NCBI GenBank assembly: GCA_013003715.1
Contig: JABDIN010000036.1
Span: 62,001-126,000, forward strand
DNA length: 64,000 nt
DNA from: Desulfobacteraceae bacterium
Lineage (GTDB): Bacteria; Desulfobacterota; Desulfobacteria; Desulfobacterales; Desulfosarcinaceae
Direction: 5' to 3'
The notes beneath the pieces were generated by a model. The model did no database searches. It saw only the letters and a program-made list of their open reading frames with translations, and was not told the DNA's origin. The position numbers and the translations under genes are program-made. Shown one piece after another: positions 35,613 to 45,083 of this stretch. Position 1 is the stretch's first letter. Each line of letters opens with the position of its first letter.

Positions 35613-37256
35613 CTATACATCATTGCACAGCTTTTCACGGATGGTGTCCATGGTCATGGGGCGTGTGGTACCGGTGGATTGTGGAAACCACACGGCCTGA
35701 TGCCGCAACATGCCGATGCGTGTGATAATTGCGGCGCCGAACATTAAATTATGGGCCACTGTTACCGTCCTGCGATTCTCCGGTTTTTCCAGGAAGCTTC
35801 CCTTGACCCATTGATTGAAGGCCCCCATACCCGGCCCGCACCAGATCTGGTAGTCGATAACACGGGATGCGTCGCCCCGGGTCGCCCAACCCGACGATTG
35901 CCCGAGATAGGACCGAAACACCAGGGCCATTTTATGCTTTGGATTATCCTCGGCACGACGGATCTGTTCAGGATCACGGATATTGAAAAAAGCCCGGGTT
36001 TTTTCCCATTCCTCGGCAAAACTTTTCCGGAAAAAGTCCTTTTCCAGCGTGGCCCGTATCGTTGCGGGAATCTGCTCATACATGTCGTGGGTTCGATAGA
36101 GGTCGTATAATTTGGCGGCGCGCATGGAGAACATGGTTCCGCGCTTGAGAACTTGTACCTTTACGCCCAGTTCAAACATGTCCGCGGCCGGCGCCATGGT
36201 GACATCCGCCTGTTGGGCCGCGCACAGCATTTTTCGCACCGGTTCCGATGTGCCGGCCTCCGTGCAGGACTGGTTGATCGAACCGGTCAACACATAGGCC
36301 GCTCCCATGGCAAATGCTGCCGCGGCCGCTTCCGGCGTGGCTATCCCGCCGCCCAATCCAACATGAACCGGCTGGTCGAACCGGTGTTGTGCGACCAATT
36401 CGTCTCGCAGTGTAATCATGGTCGGCAGTAAGGTCAGCGCCGGCCGGTTATCCGTATGTCCCCCGGAATCCGCTTCGGCCGTCACCGCATCAGCCATGGG
36501 AATCCGGCTGGCCAATTCAGCCTCGTCCCTTGTAATCAAGCCTTTATCCATTAAACCGCTGATGAGTTTTCCGGCCGGCGGGGCCATAAATTTACGGGCC
36601 ACCTCCACCCGCGACACCTTGGCCACGATACGGTTGGGAACCATTATCCCACCGGAGGTGTTACGAAGGACACCTTTTATGCGAAAATAAACCAGGGCGG
36701 GGGTGAGATCCAGGTAGGCCGATGCGCTGATCAGATTGATTCCATGTTTGAGATAGCGGTTGACCGTCTCCCACTCGAGTGTCATTTCATTGGGGCTATG
36801 AATCAGATTGAATCCATATGGGAATTTTGCTTCGAATCGGGATAGCCGGATGATGGCGGCCTCAATCTCATCGGGCAACAAACCGGCCGCCCCGAAAAAG
36901 CCGATCATGCCGGCCCGTCCTGCGGCCTCGACCATCTCAACGGATGTGATGCCGTTGGCCATGGCGCCGCAGACATAAGCGTAACGGATGCCCAGAAGAT
37001 TTTTTAATCCCGGATCGCCGAGTTTGTCCGGATGAAGCGGCGGTGCATAGGCGATCAATGGACGTTCATTCTCGCCGGCTTCCCGGTTTTTTCCCATTAT
37101 GGCCGTCCCGCTGGTGGTGATTCCCGGACGGCCATCGACGTCAACGATGTAAATCGGGTCCAACAGACGTTCGAGGGTATCCCGGATGTGACGGTCTTCG
37201 GTGACCGGTGATTGGGATTCGGGAATCCAGATGCCGTGATTCGTTGCAGACGCCAA
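35613..37256 (-). CDS. PfaD-like enoyl reductase
   Basis: A 547-residue TIM-barrel FMN protein of the PfaD group (2-nitropropane dioxygenase superfamily). The FMN-phosphate region is VGLGGGIATPEAAAAAFAMG followed by AYVLTGSINQS, and the family-specific APAADMFELGVKVQVLKRG is present. In PUFA and trans-AT systems PfaD-type enzymes reduce enoyl intermediates bound to ACPs of the synthase. It is transcribed the same way as the PfaA-like gene, with the divergent regulator between them. Family call is firm. Confidence 0.92.
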   Translation of the reverse strand: MASATNHGIWIPESQSPVTEDRHIRDTLERLLDPIYIVDVDGRPGITTSGTAIMGKNREAGENERPLIAYAPPLHPDKLGDPGLKNLLGIRYAYVCGAMANGITSVEMVEAAGRAGMIGFFGAAGLLPDEIEAAIIRLSRFEAKFPYGFNLIHSPNEMTLEWETVNRYLKHGINLISASAYLDLTPALVYFRIKGVLRNTSGGIMVPNRIVAKVSRVEVARKFMAPPAGKLISGLMDKGLITRDEAELASRIPMADAVTAEADSGGHTDNRPALTLLPTMITLRDELVAQHRFDQPVHVGLGGGIATPEAAAAAFAMGAAYVLTGSINQSCTEAGTSEPVRKMLCAAQQADVTMAPAADMFELGVKVQVLKRGTMFSMRAAKLYDLYRTHDMYEQIPATIRATLEKDFFRKSFAEEWEKTRAFFNIRDPEQIRRAEDNPKHKMALVFRSYLGQSSGWATRGDASRVIDYQIWCGPGMGAFNQWVKGSFLEKPENRRTVTVAHNLMFGAAIITRIGMLRHQAVWFPQSTGTTRPMTMDTIREKLCNDV

Positions 37257-37527
37257 ATTATAGTTCCTTTTGTGAAGTTATGCCGGATCGCGTGGATACG
37301 GGTGAGTCGCGTGGTGGCTATAAACCATAAATTTATCAAATGTGTCAAGCAGGTGTATCAGCGCTATCCGGGCGATCGCATGTAGGTTTTACATGCGATC
37401 AGATGCGTTAAAATATGGGTATGCGTTGATACAAGGCACGATTACAATTTTCAAATTACAAAATCAAAATGCCAAATGGGGGAATAGTGCCGACTTATAT
37501 ATCCGCCATGGGATTTATCATTCATGT

Positions 37528-38439
37528 TTACGGCCGGGGATGATATTTCCGGTGAATTTTCGATAGCTGGTGCCTGGCCACATGCGTGTATATCTGAGTG
37601 GTCGAAATATCCACATGTCCCAACATGACCTGAACGGCCCGCAGATCCGCACCGCCTTCAAGGAGATGGCTGGCAAAGGAATGGCGCAGCGTATGCGGCG
37701 TCACATTTTCGGATAGGCCTGCCTGTCGGGAATATTTTCGCAGCAATTTCCAGAATCCCTGGCGGGTCATGGGCTTGCCGGCGCGGGCAGGGAACAGAAC
37801 ATTGCTGGTCAGACCCTTTAACAGTGTTTTGCGGGCATTGTCGATGAAGATATCGATTTTGCGTTGCGCCGTCATGTTGATGGGCACCACGCGTTCTTTA
37901 TTGCCTTTACCAAGAACCTTGACGAAACATGCTTCCAGGTTGATGTCCAGTACCTTGAGGTTGATCAACTCCGAAACGCGAAGCCCTGCCGCATAGAGCA
38001 GTTCCAGCATCGCGGCATCCCGTTGTCCTGTTTTTTTTTTTGTGTCCGGGGCGTCGAGCAGCAGAGCTACCTGGTCGGCGGACAATACATCGGGCAGATG
38101 CAAACCGGTTTTCGGCAAATCAACGATCTCTGCCGGGTTGGTATTCATGATGTTTTCCCGGTTCAGATATTTATAGAATCCACGAATGGTGACGATGTGT
38201 CTGGCGCGGGTTCGGGCACCCAGTCCGGCATCTCGCATGGCAATCATATATTTAAGGATCACCGATGCCTCTGTGTCCTGGATGCGGGAAACGCCACTTT
38301 GATTCAAATATTCCAGGAAGTGTTTCAAATCACTGCCGTATGATTCAAGTGTGGATCTGGACAATCCCTTCTCAATCAACAGAAAAGCGGTATATTTATC
38401 GGTGAGATCGTCGAATTGATTATGGCCTGCCTGAACCAA
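37528..38439 (-). CDS. xerD: tyrosine recombinase XerD/XerC type
   Basis: A 303-residue recombinase with an N-terminal SAM-like core-binding domain (FLLIEKGLSRSTLESYGSDL) and a catalytic domain with Arg in AAGLRVSEL, Lys in LGKGNKER, HTLRHSFASHLLEGGADLRA, LGH and Tyr in TTQIYTH. Length and motifs match chromosome-dimer-resolving Xer rather than phage integrases. The start is TTG 38439 with GGAG seven bases upstream; no ATG suits. No dif site was recognised. Which of XerC or XerD it is cannot be settled; XerD is favoured by the HxLRHSFAxHLLxGGADLR pattern. Confidence 0.85.
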   Translation of the reverse strand: MVQAGHNQFDDLTDKYTAFLLIEKGLSRSTLESYGSDLKHFLEYLNQSGVSRIQDTEASVILKYMIAMRDAGLGARTRARHIVTIRGFYKYLNRENIMNTNPAEIVDLPKTGLHLPDVLSADQVALLLDAPDTKKKTGQRDAAMLELLYAAGLRVSELINLKVLDINLEACFVKVLGKGNKERVVPINMTAQRKIDIFIDNARKTLLKGLTSNVLFPARAGKPMTRQGFWKLLRKYSRQAGLSENVTPHTLRHSFASHLLEGGADLRAVQVMLGHVDISTTQIYTHVARHQLSKIHRKYHPRP

Positions 38440-38623
38440 GGGGTTGCTCCATCGTAAATGTGAGGTCCTGAATGCGACTAAACTTCAGACCTTTATAAGC
38501 TGCCGGCGTTGTGAGATCAATACCAATATCGGGTTGCAATTTGGCACGGATATCTCTACCATTCGACCCTAACAACCCAAGACACCCCGGTATTCTGAAA
38601 TACCATCGATAAACAGGGACCCC

Positions 38624-39010
38624 ATGCATATTTTAACCCATAAAAGGATTGACCGGACACTGGTTGGAAAGCCTCTGTTCATGTCCAACGGCGTGAGCCG
38701 TGTGGAATTGCTGACCACTGCCGCCATGGCGGCTGACGACGCTGGTTTGGTACACGGTGGATTCATTTTCGGGCTTGCGGATTATGCGGCCATGTTGGCT
38801 GTGAATCACCCCCATGTGGTTCTCGGCGGCGCAGAGGTAAAATTCCTTTTGCCCGTTCGGGTGGATCGGACCATCACCGCTCATGCCCAGACCCGGGAAA
38901 TATCCGGTAAAAAGCATATGGTGAGTGTTACCCTGAAGTGTGGTGATGAGGCCGTATTTCACGGCACCTTTACCTGTTTCGTCCTGGATAAACACGTATT
39001 GTCGCCATAA
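38624..39010 (+). CDS. hotdog-fold thioesterase (PaaI/4HBT type)
   Basis: A 128-residue single hotdog domain. GLVHGGFIFGLADYAAMLAVN is the signature helix of PaaI-like acyl-CoA thioesterases, with the H-G-G turn and an acidic residue (Asp). The ATG is preceded by CAGGGA. It lies 39 bases before recC but shares no obvious function with it. Acyl-CoA (possibly aryl-acyl-CoA) hydrolysis is expected. Confidence 0.85.
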   Translation: MHILTHKRIDRTLVGKPLFMSNGVSRVELLTTAAMAADDAGLVHGGFIFGLADYAAMLAVNHPHVVLGGAEVKFLLPVRVDRTITAHAQTREISGKKHMVSVTLKCGDEAVFHGTFTCFVLDKHVLSP

Positions 39011-39049
39011 GATTTTCTTCATTGCCAACAACGAATGGTATTCACATCC

Positions 39050-42000
39050 ATGAAGGGATTGATCGTTCATACCAGCAACCGGCTGGAAATTTTGATTGAA
39101 CAATTGGCCGGCATACTGTCCGCTGTACCATCCGGCCGGATGCCGGTGGCGGTAAGGCCGGATATTGTCGTTGTCCAGAGCAAGGGAATGGAGCGGTGGA
39201 TCTCACTGGAACTCGCACGGATCAACGGGATAAGTGCGAATTGCCGTTTCCCTTTTCCCAATACATTTCTGCACGAGCTGTGTGACAACGCGGGCTTGGA
39301 TGTAACGGACACTGCATTTTTCCGGACACCCACGTTGGGTTTCGCCATCATGAAAGCGCTGCCCGAATTGATAGACAGACCCGGATTCGAGATGGTTCGC
39401 CGGTATCTCGCGGATGATCCCAATCAATTGAAATTGTACCAGTTTTCGCAAAAGACAGCCGACATCATCGATCAGTACACCGTATTTCGTCCGGATTTCA
39501 TTGCGTCCTGGGAAAAAAACAGGGGCGGCTCTGATCCCCATCATCAATGGCAGGGGATGCTTTGGCGGTGGTTGACGGAAAAGAACAGGGGACGGGACCG
39601 GGCCAGCCTGCGCGCGCAACTCCTCGCGTCCATCCGGAACAACAACGGCACCGATTACCGGTTACCCGGTCATATCTCTGTTTTCGGATTATCACACCTG
39701 CCAATGTTCCATCTTGAAGTGTTCCAGGCACTGTCCGCTCTGGTTCCCGTCCACCTTTATGTGTTGAATCCCTGCCGGGAGTACTGGGCGGATATTGTGA
39801 ATCCGGCCGAAGAGAAAAAGATATCCGCTGCATACACATCGTCTGAAAACAGGGATTCGGATCTTTATTTGGAATCGGGAAATCGATTGCTGGCCTCTTT
39901 CGGTGCCCTCGGGAGGGATTTCCAACACCTGGTAGCCGAACTGGACGGGCATGTCATCGAAAAGTTTGATGCTCCAGGGGCCGGGACGCTGCTGTCATCG
40001 ATCCAGGCCGACATCTGCACGCTGACGGACAGGGAATATGCAGCAGATAGCGCCACCGGTATCGAAAATTGCGGGAGGCAAACCAGCGGCCCGGACGGCA
40101 GTGTTCAGATCCACTCATGCCATAGTCCCATGCGGGAAGTTGAAGTTTTGTATGATCAATTGTTGAATATGTTCGAAAATGATCCGAGCCTGGAACCCGG
40201 GGAAGTTATGGTACTGGCCCCTTCCATTGAAATATACACACCTTTTATCCAGGCGGTATTCGGCACCGACACCGAGAACTCACCTGCTCTACCGTTCAGC
40301 ATCGCTGACAGATCACCCGTGAATAAAAGCCCGGTGGCAAACCAGTATTTAAGATTGCTCGGTATCAAGGAATCGCGATTGGGCGCCTCTGAAATTTTAG
40401 GCCTCCTGGAATCCGAAGGGATTCGGAACCGTTTTGAATTCACCGACGCGGATGTTGATAAGATTACCCGCTGGATAAGGGAGACGAATATCCGCTGGGG
40501 GGTGGACAAGGCCCATCGGAAGAAACTAGGACTGCCCGGTTTTTCGGAAAATACCTGGGCATCGGGTCTGGAGCGGATGATGCTGGGATATGCGCTGCCA
40601 GGGGATAACCGGCGGATGTTCGCCGGTATTTTGCCATATGATAATATCGAAGGAAAAGAGGGTCTTGTACTTGGAAAATTAATGTCATTTATGACGTCTG
40701 TTACAGATTTGAAAAAGAAGCTGGAAACACCGGCCACCCTGAATGCGTGGTGCGATCGGCTGAACCAGGCACTCGACGCTTTCTTTGGCGGGGATTTGTC
40801 CATTGAGAACGATTGCCAGTTCATACGAGCCGTGGTCTCGATCTTATCGGAAGTTGAAGAGAAAACAGACCTCCACCTTGAAATGGATTTTCAGGTCATT
40901 CATCATTTTTTATCACACCAACTCACCATCGGGGATACCGGGTCGGTTTTTTTTTCAGGTAGAATCAATTTTTGCTCGATGCTGCCCATGCGAAGCATTC
41001 CGGCCCGGATCATCTGTGCATTGGGCATGAATCATGATGCATTCCCACGCGAATCCCATGCCCCTTCATTCGATCTGATCACCGCTTACCCCCGGCGAGG
41101 TGACCGGTCTCGCCGCAATGATGATAAATACTTGTTTTTAGAAATGTTGATCTCCGCACGAGATAAGCTGTACATCAGTTTTATCGGCCAGAACCATCAG
41201 GACAATACCAAAATACCCCCATCCGGTCCGGTCAGCGAGTTAATGGACTACATCGTACAAGGATACGCAATCAACGCCGATCGCATGATCACTTACCATC
41301 GGCTTCAAGCGTTCTCACCGGATTATTTTAAAGAGACATCTTCGCTGTTCAGCTATTCAGCCGAAAATTGCATGGCCGGTCGAAAGCTGACGATGCCCAA
41401 AGATAGACCAGTATTTTTTCATAAACCACTGCCCGAACCATCCGTTGAAAACAAAATTCTGGATCTTCATGCACTGGCGTCGTTTTTCGGAAATCCGACT
41501 AGATTCTTATGCGAAAACCGGCTTGGATTGTATTTGCCAAATGGTGAGGCGGCCATCGAAGACAAGGAAAGGTTCAATCTGGATGGGCTGGAAAAATACA
41601 TGTTGGGCGGGGAACTGGTCGATGCGGGATCCCCGGACAACCGGTTCGACAAGATCCTTACGCTCCAGCGCGCCCGGGGAACTTTACCCATGGGAACCAT
41701 GGGTGAAGTGGTATACGCAGACCTGTCCGTGGATGCCGGGTTGTTTCATGAGAAGATTAGTAAAATGGTGGGGGAGGGAACACCCGAATCTACAATGGTG
41801 GATATTTTAATCAATGAGTTTCAGATATACGGGCGTATTCAAAATGTATATCCGTCGGCACTGATAAACGTTCGTTATGGCAATACGCGGGGAATCGATC
41901 TGGTTCGTACCTTTATCCAGCACCTGTGCCTGACAGGGGGCAGCGCCACGACTGTATCGTGCAGCTACCTGTTATGCAAGGATGCGGTGTGGCGGTTTGA

Positions 42001-42319
42001 GAATCATCCACCCGTGGAGAATATATTGATCGCATACCTGAAATTGTATTGGGAAGGGCTTCATCACCCCCTCCATTTTTTCCCGGTCGCCGGCTATGCC
42101 TATACCCGGGCGTTGCGCACGAATGGAATGACCCGGGAGGACAGTATGAAAAAAGCCTTGCAGGCATGGGCCGGCAGCGATTGGCAACGGGGAGAATCCG
42201 ATGATCTATATTACCAGAAGTGTTTTGCGGACGAAGTACCTTTAGACGAGGTTTTTGAGTCCAATGCCCTCTGTGTGTTCGAGCCCATTTTCGACTGCTG
42301 CAGCGAAGTTCGCTTGTGA
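39050..42319 (+). CDS. recC: exodeoxyribonuclease V gamma subunit RecC
   Basis: A 1089-residue RecC of RecBCD. The start at ATG 39050 gives MKGLIVHTSNRLEIL, matching the family N-terminus. RecC signatures include VQSKGMERWISLELA, ISVFGLSHLPMFHLEVFQAL, the MLPMRSIPARIICALGMN block and RRNDDKYLFLEMLISAR near the end of the helicase-like core. RecC recognises Chi and splits the DNA duplex. The next gene is on the other strand, so recB and recD are not adjacent as usual. No ribosome site is obvious for either possible start. Confidence 0.9.
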   Translation: MKGLIVHTSNRLEILIEQLAGILSAVPSGRMPVAVRPDIVVVQSKGMERWISLELARINGISANCRFPFPNTFLHELCDNAGLDVTDTAFFRTPTLGFAIMKALPELIDRPGFEMVRRYLADDPNQLKLYQFSQKTADIIDQYTVFRPDFIASWEKNRGGSDPHHQWQGMLWRWLTEKNRGRDRASLRAQLLASIRNNNGTDYRLPGHISVFGLSHLPMFHLEVFQALSALVPVHLYVLNPCREYWADIVNPAEEKKISAAYTSSENRDSDLYLESGNRLLASFGALGRDFQHLVAELDGHVIEKFDAPGAGTLLSSIQADICTLTDREYAADSATGIENCGRQTSGPDGSVQIHSCHSPMREVEVLYDQLLNMFENDPSLEPGEVMVLAPSIEIYTPFIQAVFGTDTENSPALPFSIADRSPVNKSPVANQYLRLLGIKESRLGASEILGLLESEGIRNRFEFTDADVDKITRWIRETNIRWGVDKAHRKKLGLPGFSENTWASGLERMMLGYALPGDNRRMFAGILPYDNIEGKEGLVLGKLMSFMTSVTDLKKKLETPATLNAWCDRLNQALDAFFGGDLSIENDCQFIRAVVSILSEVEEKTDLHLEMDFQVIHHFLSHQLTIGDTGSVFFSGRINFCSMLPMRSIPARIICALGMNHDAFPRESHAPSFDLITAYPRRGDRSRRNDDKYLFLEMLISARDKLYISFIGQNHQDNTKIPPSGPVSELMDYIVQGYAINADRMITYHRLQAFSPDYFKETSSLFSYSAENCMAGRKLTMPKDRPVFFHKPLPEPSVENKILDLHALASFFGNPTRFLCENRLGLYLPNGEAAIEDKERFNLDGLEKYMLGGELVDAGSPDNRFDKILTLQRARGTLPMGTMGEVVYADLSVDAGLFHEKISKMVGEGTPESTMVDILINEFQIYGRIQNVYPSALINVRYGNTRGIDLVRTFIQHLCLTGGSATTVSCSYLLCKDAVWRFENHPPVENILIAYLKLYWEGLHHPLHFFPVAGYAYTRALRTNGMTREDSMKKALQAWAGSDWQRGESDDLYYQKCFADEVPLDEVFESNALCVFEPIFDCCSEVRL

Positions 42320-42373
42320 AGCAGGCACACCGGCTAAACGCGTTTGGACATGATAAGCACCGTCTGCATATCT

Positions 42374-43174
42374 TCAGACATCGCGAAATATTTTTTTTAA
42401 CAAACCCGTGCCTTTGTCGGATGCCTCTTTTGTAATCTTGTCTTCGATGTCTGTTTTACCTGAAGGTTCAATTTCAGCAAGGTGTCCGCCGTCTAAAAAT
42501 CTGAACACCGGTCCGTTGGCAGATAGTGAAACCACCGAATTCGGGGAAAGGACGCTTTGGAGATTGATCGGCCGGCCATCCACAGACACCATTTGCCGGC
42601 CGGTAAGGTCGATGACCCAATACTGATTCTCGCCATAGTAGAACTCTGCGTGCCGTTCGGTGATTACCGGATGATTCAGAACAACATCACATTCCGGATC
42701 CGTCCCGATGACCACCGGCAATTTATTAAATGATATAAGTGGTTTATTGTTTTCAGCGGCCGGGTGTTTTGACGGCGATATCGGATCATCTTTTTCCACA
42801 CTTTCGGATGAGTGTGAGGCCGATGATCCGGAGGCCTCCGACCGGGCATCCTTGCGGGTTTTGGTCAGAAAACTGAATTTTGGTCCATCTTTCGCTAACA
42901 TGATCACGTCTCCGTCCTTCAGATCGGCCGTTGAAATCTGTCGGCCGTTCAGGAACGTGCCATTGGTACTTTTATCTTCCAAGCGAAAACGATTGTCTGT
43001 GCGGGTGATGAGCACGTGTTTCCTGGAAACCACGGTCAGTTCCGTTGGCAGCCTCAGATCACAGGTTGGATGACGTCCGATGCTGATTTCGGAACCGGTA
43101 AACTCGTGTATCTCTCCCTTCATCGGGCCTTCTATGTGTTTCAGCTGGATAACGATCATAGGATTCTTTTTCAT
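42374..43174 (-). CDS. protein with two FHA domains
   Basis: A 266-residue cytosolic protein. FHA1 (~29-105) has ISIGRHPTCD, VSRKH and STNGTFLNG, intact for phosphothreonine binding. A Ser-rich linker (112-150) follows. FHA2 (~152-230) has VIGTDPECD, TERHAEF and no clear NGT, so it is degenerate. It is divergent from the PP2C-kinase cluster with a 197-base spacer, so it is likely its phospho-reader. Substrates of the kinase at 45084 are the likely partners. Confidence 0.85.
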   Translation of the reverse strand: MKKNPMIVIQLKHIEGPMKGEIHEFTGSEISIGRHPTCDLRLPTELTVVSRKHVLITRTDNRFRLEDKSTNGTFLNGRQISTADLKDGDVIMLAKDGPKFSFLTKTRKDARSEASGSSASHSSESVEKDDPISPSKHPAAENNKPLISFNKLPVVIGTDPECDVVLNHPVITERHAEFYYGENQYWVIDLTGRQMVSVDGRPINLQSVLSPNSVVSLSANGPVFRFLDGGHLAEIEPSGKTDIEDKITKEASDKGTGLLKKIFRDV

Positions 43175-43371
43175 GGATGCCGATTCATTTGATGTATATT
43201 ATAAATAGATTTTAGATAGTTGCAATAGTGTCTGATGGATATGTGCCTTGACAATTTTCCGGTATCATAATACTTTCAAAGAAATTCATCAACATTCGGA
43301 ATCAAATATTTTCAAGTGTGATCAAGCGATTGTCAGGAATCTAGCAGACTAAGGATTAAATGTAAATCCAT

Positions 43372-44100
43372 ATGATAAAAATCGAAATCGCCGGGAATAC
43401 TGATATCGGTCTGGTCCGGCATAAAAATGAAGACACATTCGTAATCGATACAGAAGAACAATTCTGCCTGGTCGCCGATGGTATGGGTGGAGCCGCTGCC
43501 GGAGAACTGGCAAGCCGGTTTTTCGGTGAAGCAACCGCCGAGGTATTCACCGGCATGGTGAATCGCTCGGAAGAAATTATTGTTCAGAAGGTTCAGGCCG
43601 CTTTCAAGGAGGCCAATGAAAAAATCCTCAGACATATAGAAGAAAAACCGGAACACAAAGGCATGGGATGCACGGCTGAATTATTGGCATTGGCCGATGA
43701 TGGTTTTGTCATCGGCCACATGGGAGACAGCCGCACCTATCGGGTCCGGCATCGCCGGATGAGACAATTGACCAAGGATCATTCACTTGTACAGGAACAA
43801 GTCGACCAGGGGATTATTTCCAGGGAAGAAGCAAAAGTACATACCATGCGGAACATTATCCTCCGTGCCGTGGGGGTGAAAGAGGATCTCGCTCTGGATA
43901 TTCTTCGCGGACAGGTTGAAGACGGTGACCTTTTCCTCCTATGCTCGGACGGTTTATCGGATATGGTGGACGAAATACAATTGGAAACCATACTTGTTGA
44001 GGATATCAGCCTTGAACGAAAGGCGAACAAGTTGATAGACGCCGCGAAGAAGGCCGGCGGCAAGGATAACATTACCGCCGTGCTGCTGAAAATTGGTTAA
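43372..44100 (+). CDS. PP2C-family Ser/Thr phosphatase (PrpC/Stp1 type)
   Basis: A 242-residue metal-dependent protein phosphatase. Motifs: DIGLVRHKNEDTF, VADGMGGAAAGELAS, IGHMGDSRTYRVR, LTKDHSLVQEQVDQG, LCSDGLSDMV and KDNITAVL. All Asp/Glu metal ligands are present. It is the first gene of a plus-strand unit with the protease and kinase and should reverse the kinase's phosphorylation. Confidence 0.93.
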   Translation: MIKIEIAGNTDIGLVRHKNEDTFVIDTEEQFCLVADGMGGAAAGELASRFFGEATAEVFTGMVNRSEEIIVQKVQAAFKEANEKILRHIEEKPEHKGMGCTAELLALADDGFVIGHMGDSRTYRVRHRRMRQLTKDHSLVQEQVDQGIISREEAKVHTMRNIILRAVGVKEDLALDILRGQVEDGDLFLLCSDGLSDMVDEIQLETILVEDISLERKANKLIDAAKKAGGKDNITAVLLKIG

Positions 44101-44125
44101 GACAATCCGGTGAGAGCAGGCACAG

Positions 44126-45073
44126 ATGCAGGTGTCAGGACGGTTTCAGTCATATATGATTACGTGTTGCCTGTTGCTGCTCGGGTTAACGTTCACGGTC
44201 CGGGCCACGGGTGAAGAACGGGTTTTTCCGCTGACCGTTGCCGAGGCTGAAGATACGGTAAGCCTGTGGCTGAGCCGGAAAGGATACGACCTTTACCGGC
44301 GGAACATCGACCAGGGCGGTATACAGCTCATCGCGGATACCGGAGAATCCAACTGGCAGATAAGCATCTGGCCCAATTCGCCGTTGGCCACAAAAATAAT
44401 TGCGGTTTTTACCGAAAACAGCATGGTAATCGCCGGACGGAACGATGAATTGTGGGATGTGCTGGACAGGCAATCCAATACGCCCGCACTTACCAAAACC
44501 CAGCCTTCGGACACATCATTCCCATCGTTTATGCTTGCCAAAAACAAGGCCGTTGTCTGTATTCATTCCGGTGGTGAAGCCGGCGCCCTGCAATTGTCAG
44601 GTTTTATCATAGATCCCGCAGGGATCATCGTGTCTACTGCACATGGCCTCGATTACTTACAGACCGTTCAGGTGATCCTTCACGGGGGCAGGATACTGAC
44701 CGGCCGGGTGATCAAGATCAATCCGGGACTGGATCTCACACTCGTGGATGTCTCGACCGGATTGGATGCATTCATATCGCTCGACAAGGGCCGCAACTTA
44801 TTGGAAATGGGCGAGCGCCTGTTTACCGTTGGATGTCCGAACGATTTATCCGGAATCATCTTTTCGGGTATCCTCGACAGCCCACCCAGAAAGGTGGGTT
44901 CACGTCCTTTGTGGCAAGTGAATATGCCGATTCATCAGGGCAGCAGCGGGAGTCCGGTATTCGATCTCCAGGGAAATCTCACGGCCATTGTGAAGGGCAG
45001 ATATCGCGGTACGGATTACATCGGGTTTCTGATTCCTTTTGAAACCTTGATTGAATTTATCAGTGAACCATAA
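44126..45073 (+). CDS. secreted S1C (HtrA-like) serine protease, no PDZ
   Basis: A 315-residue exported protein: signal peptide ~1-30 (YMITCCLLLLGLTFTVRATG). Residues ~30-120 are unassigned. The trypsin-like domain shows the triad H173 (STAHG), D203 (LDLTLVDV) and S274 (GSSGSPVF). No PDZ domain, so regulation differs from DegP. It lies between phosphatase and kinase genes; its stop is 10 bases before the kinase ATG. A periplasmic or envelope protease controlled with the phospho-signalling unit is plausible. Confidence 0.85.
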   Translation: MQVSGRFQSYMITCCLLLLGLTFTVRATGEERVFPLTVAEAEDTVSLWLSRKGYDLYRRNIDQGGIQLIADTGESNWQISIWPNSPLATKIIAVFTENSMVIAGRNDELWDVLDRQSNTPALTKTQPSDTSFPSFMLAKNKAVVCIHSGGEAGALQLSGFIIDPAGIIVSTAHGLDYLQTVQVILHGGRILTGRVIKINPGLDLTLVDVSTGLDAFISLDKGRNLLEMGERLFTVGCPNDLSGIIFSGILDSPPRKVGSRPLWQVNMPIHQGSSGSPVFDLQGNLTAIVKGRYRGTDYIGFLIPFETLIEFISEP

Positions 45074-45083
45074 GGCGCGGGAC

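Noticed and set aside
37528-38439. Phage or integron integrase
   Set aside because: Length and HxLRHSFAxHLLxGGADLR motif are those of chromosomal Xer; no att site, cargo or phage genes around.
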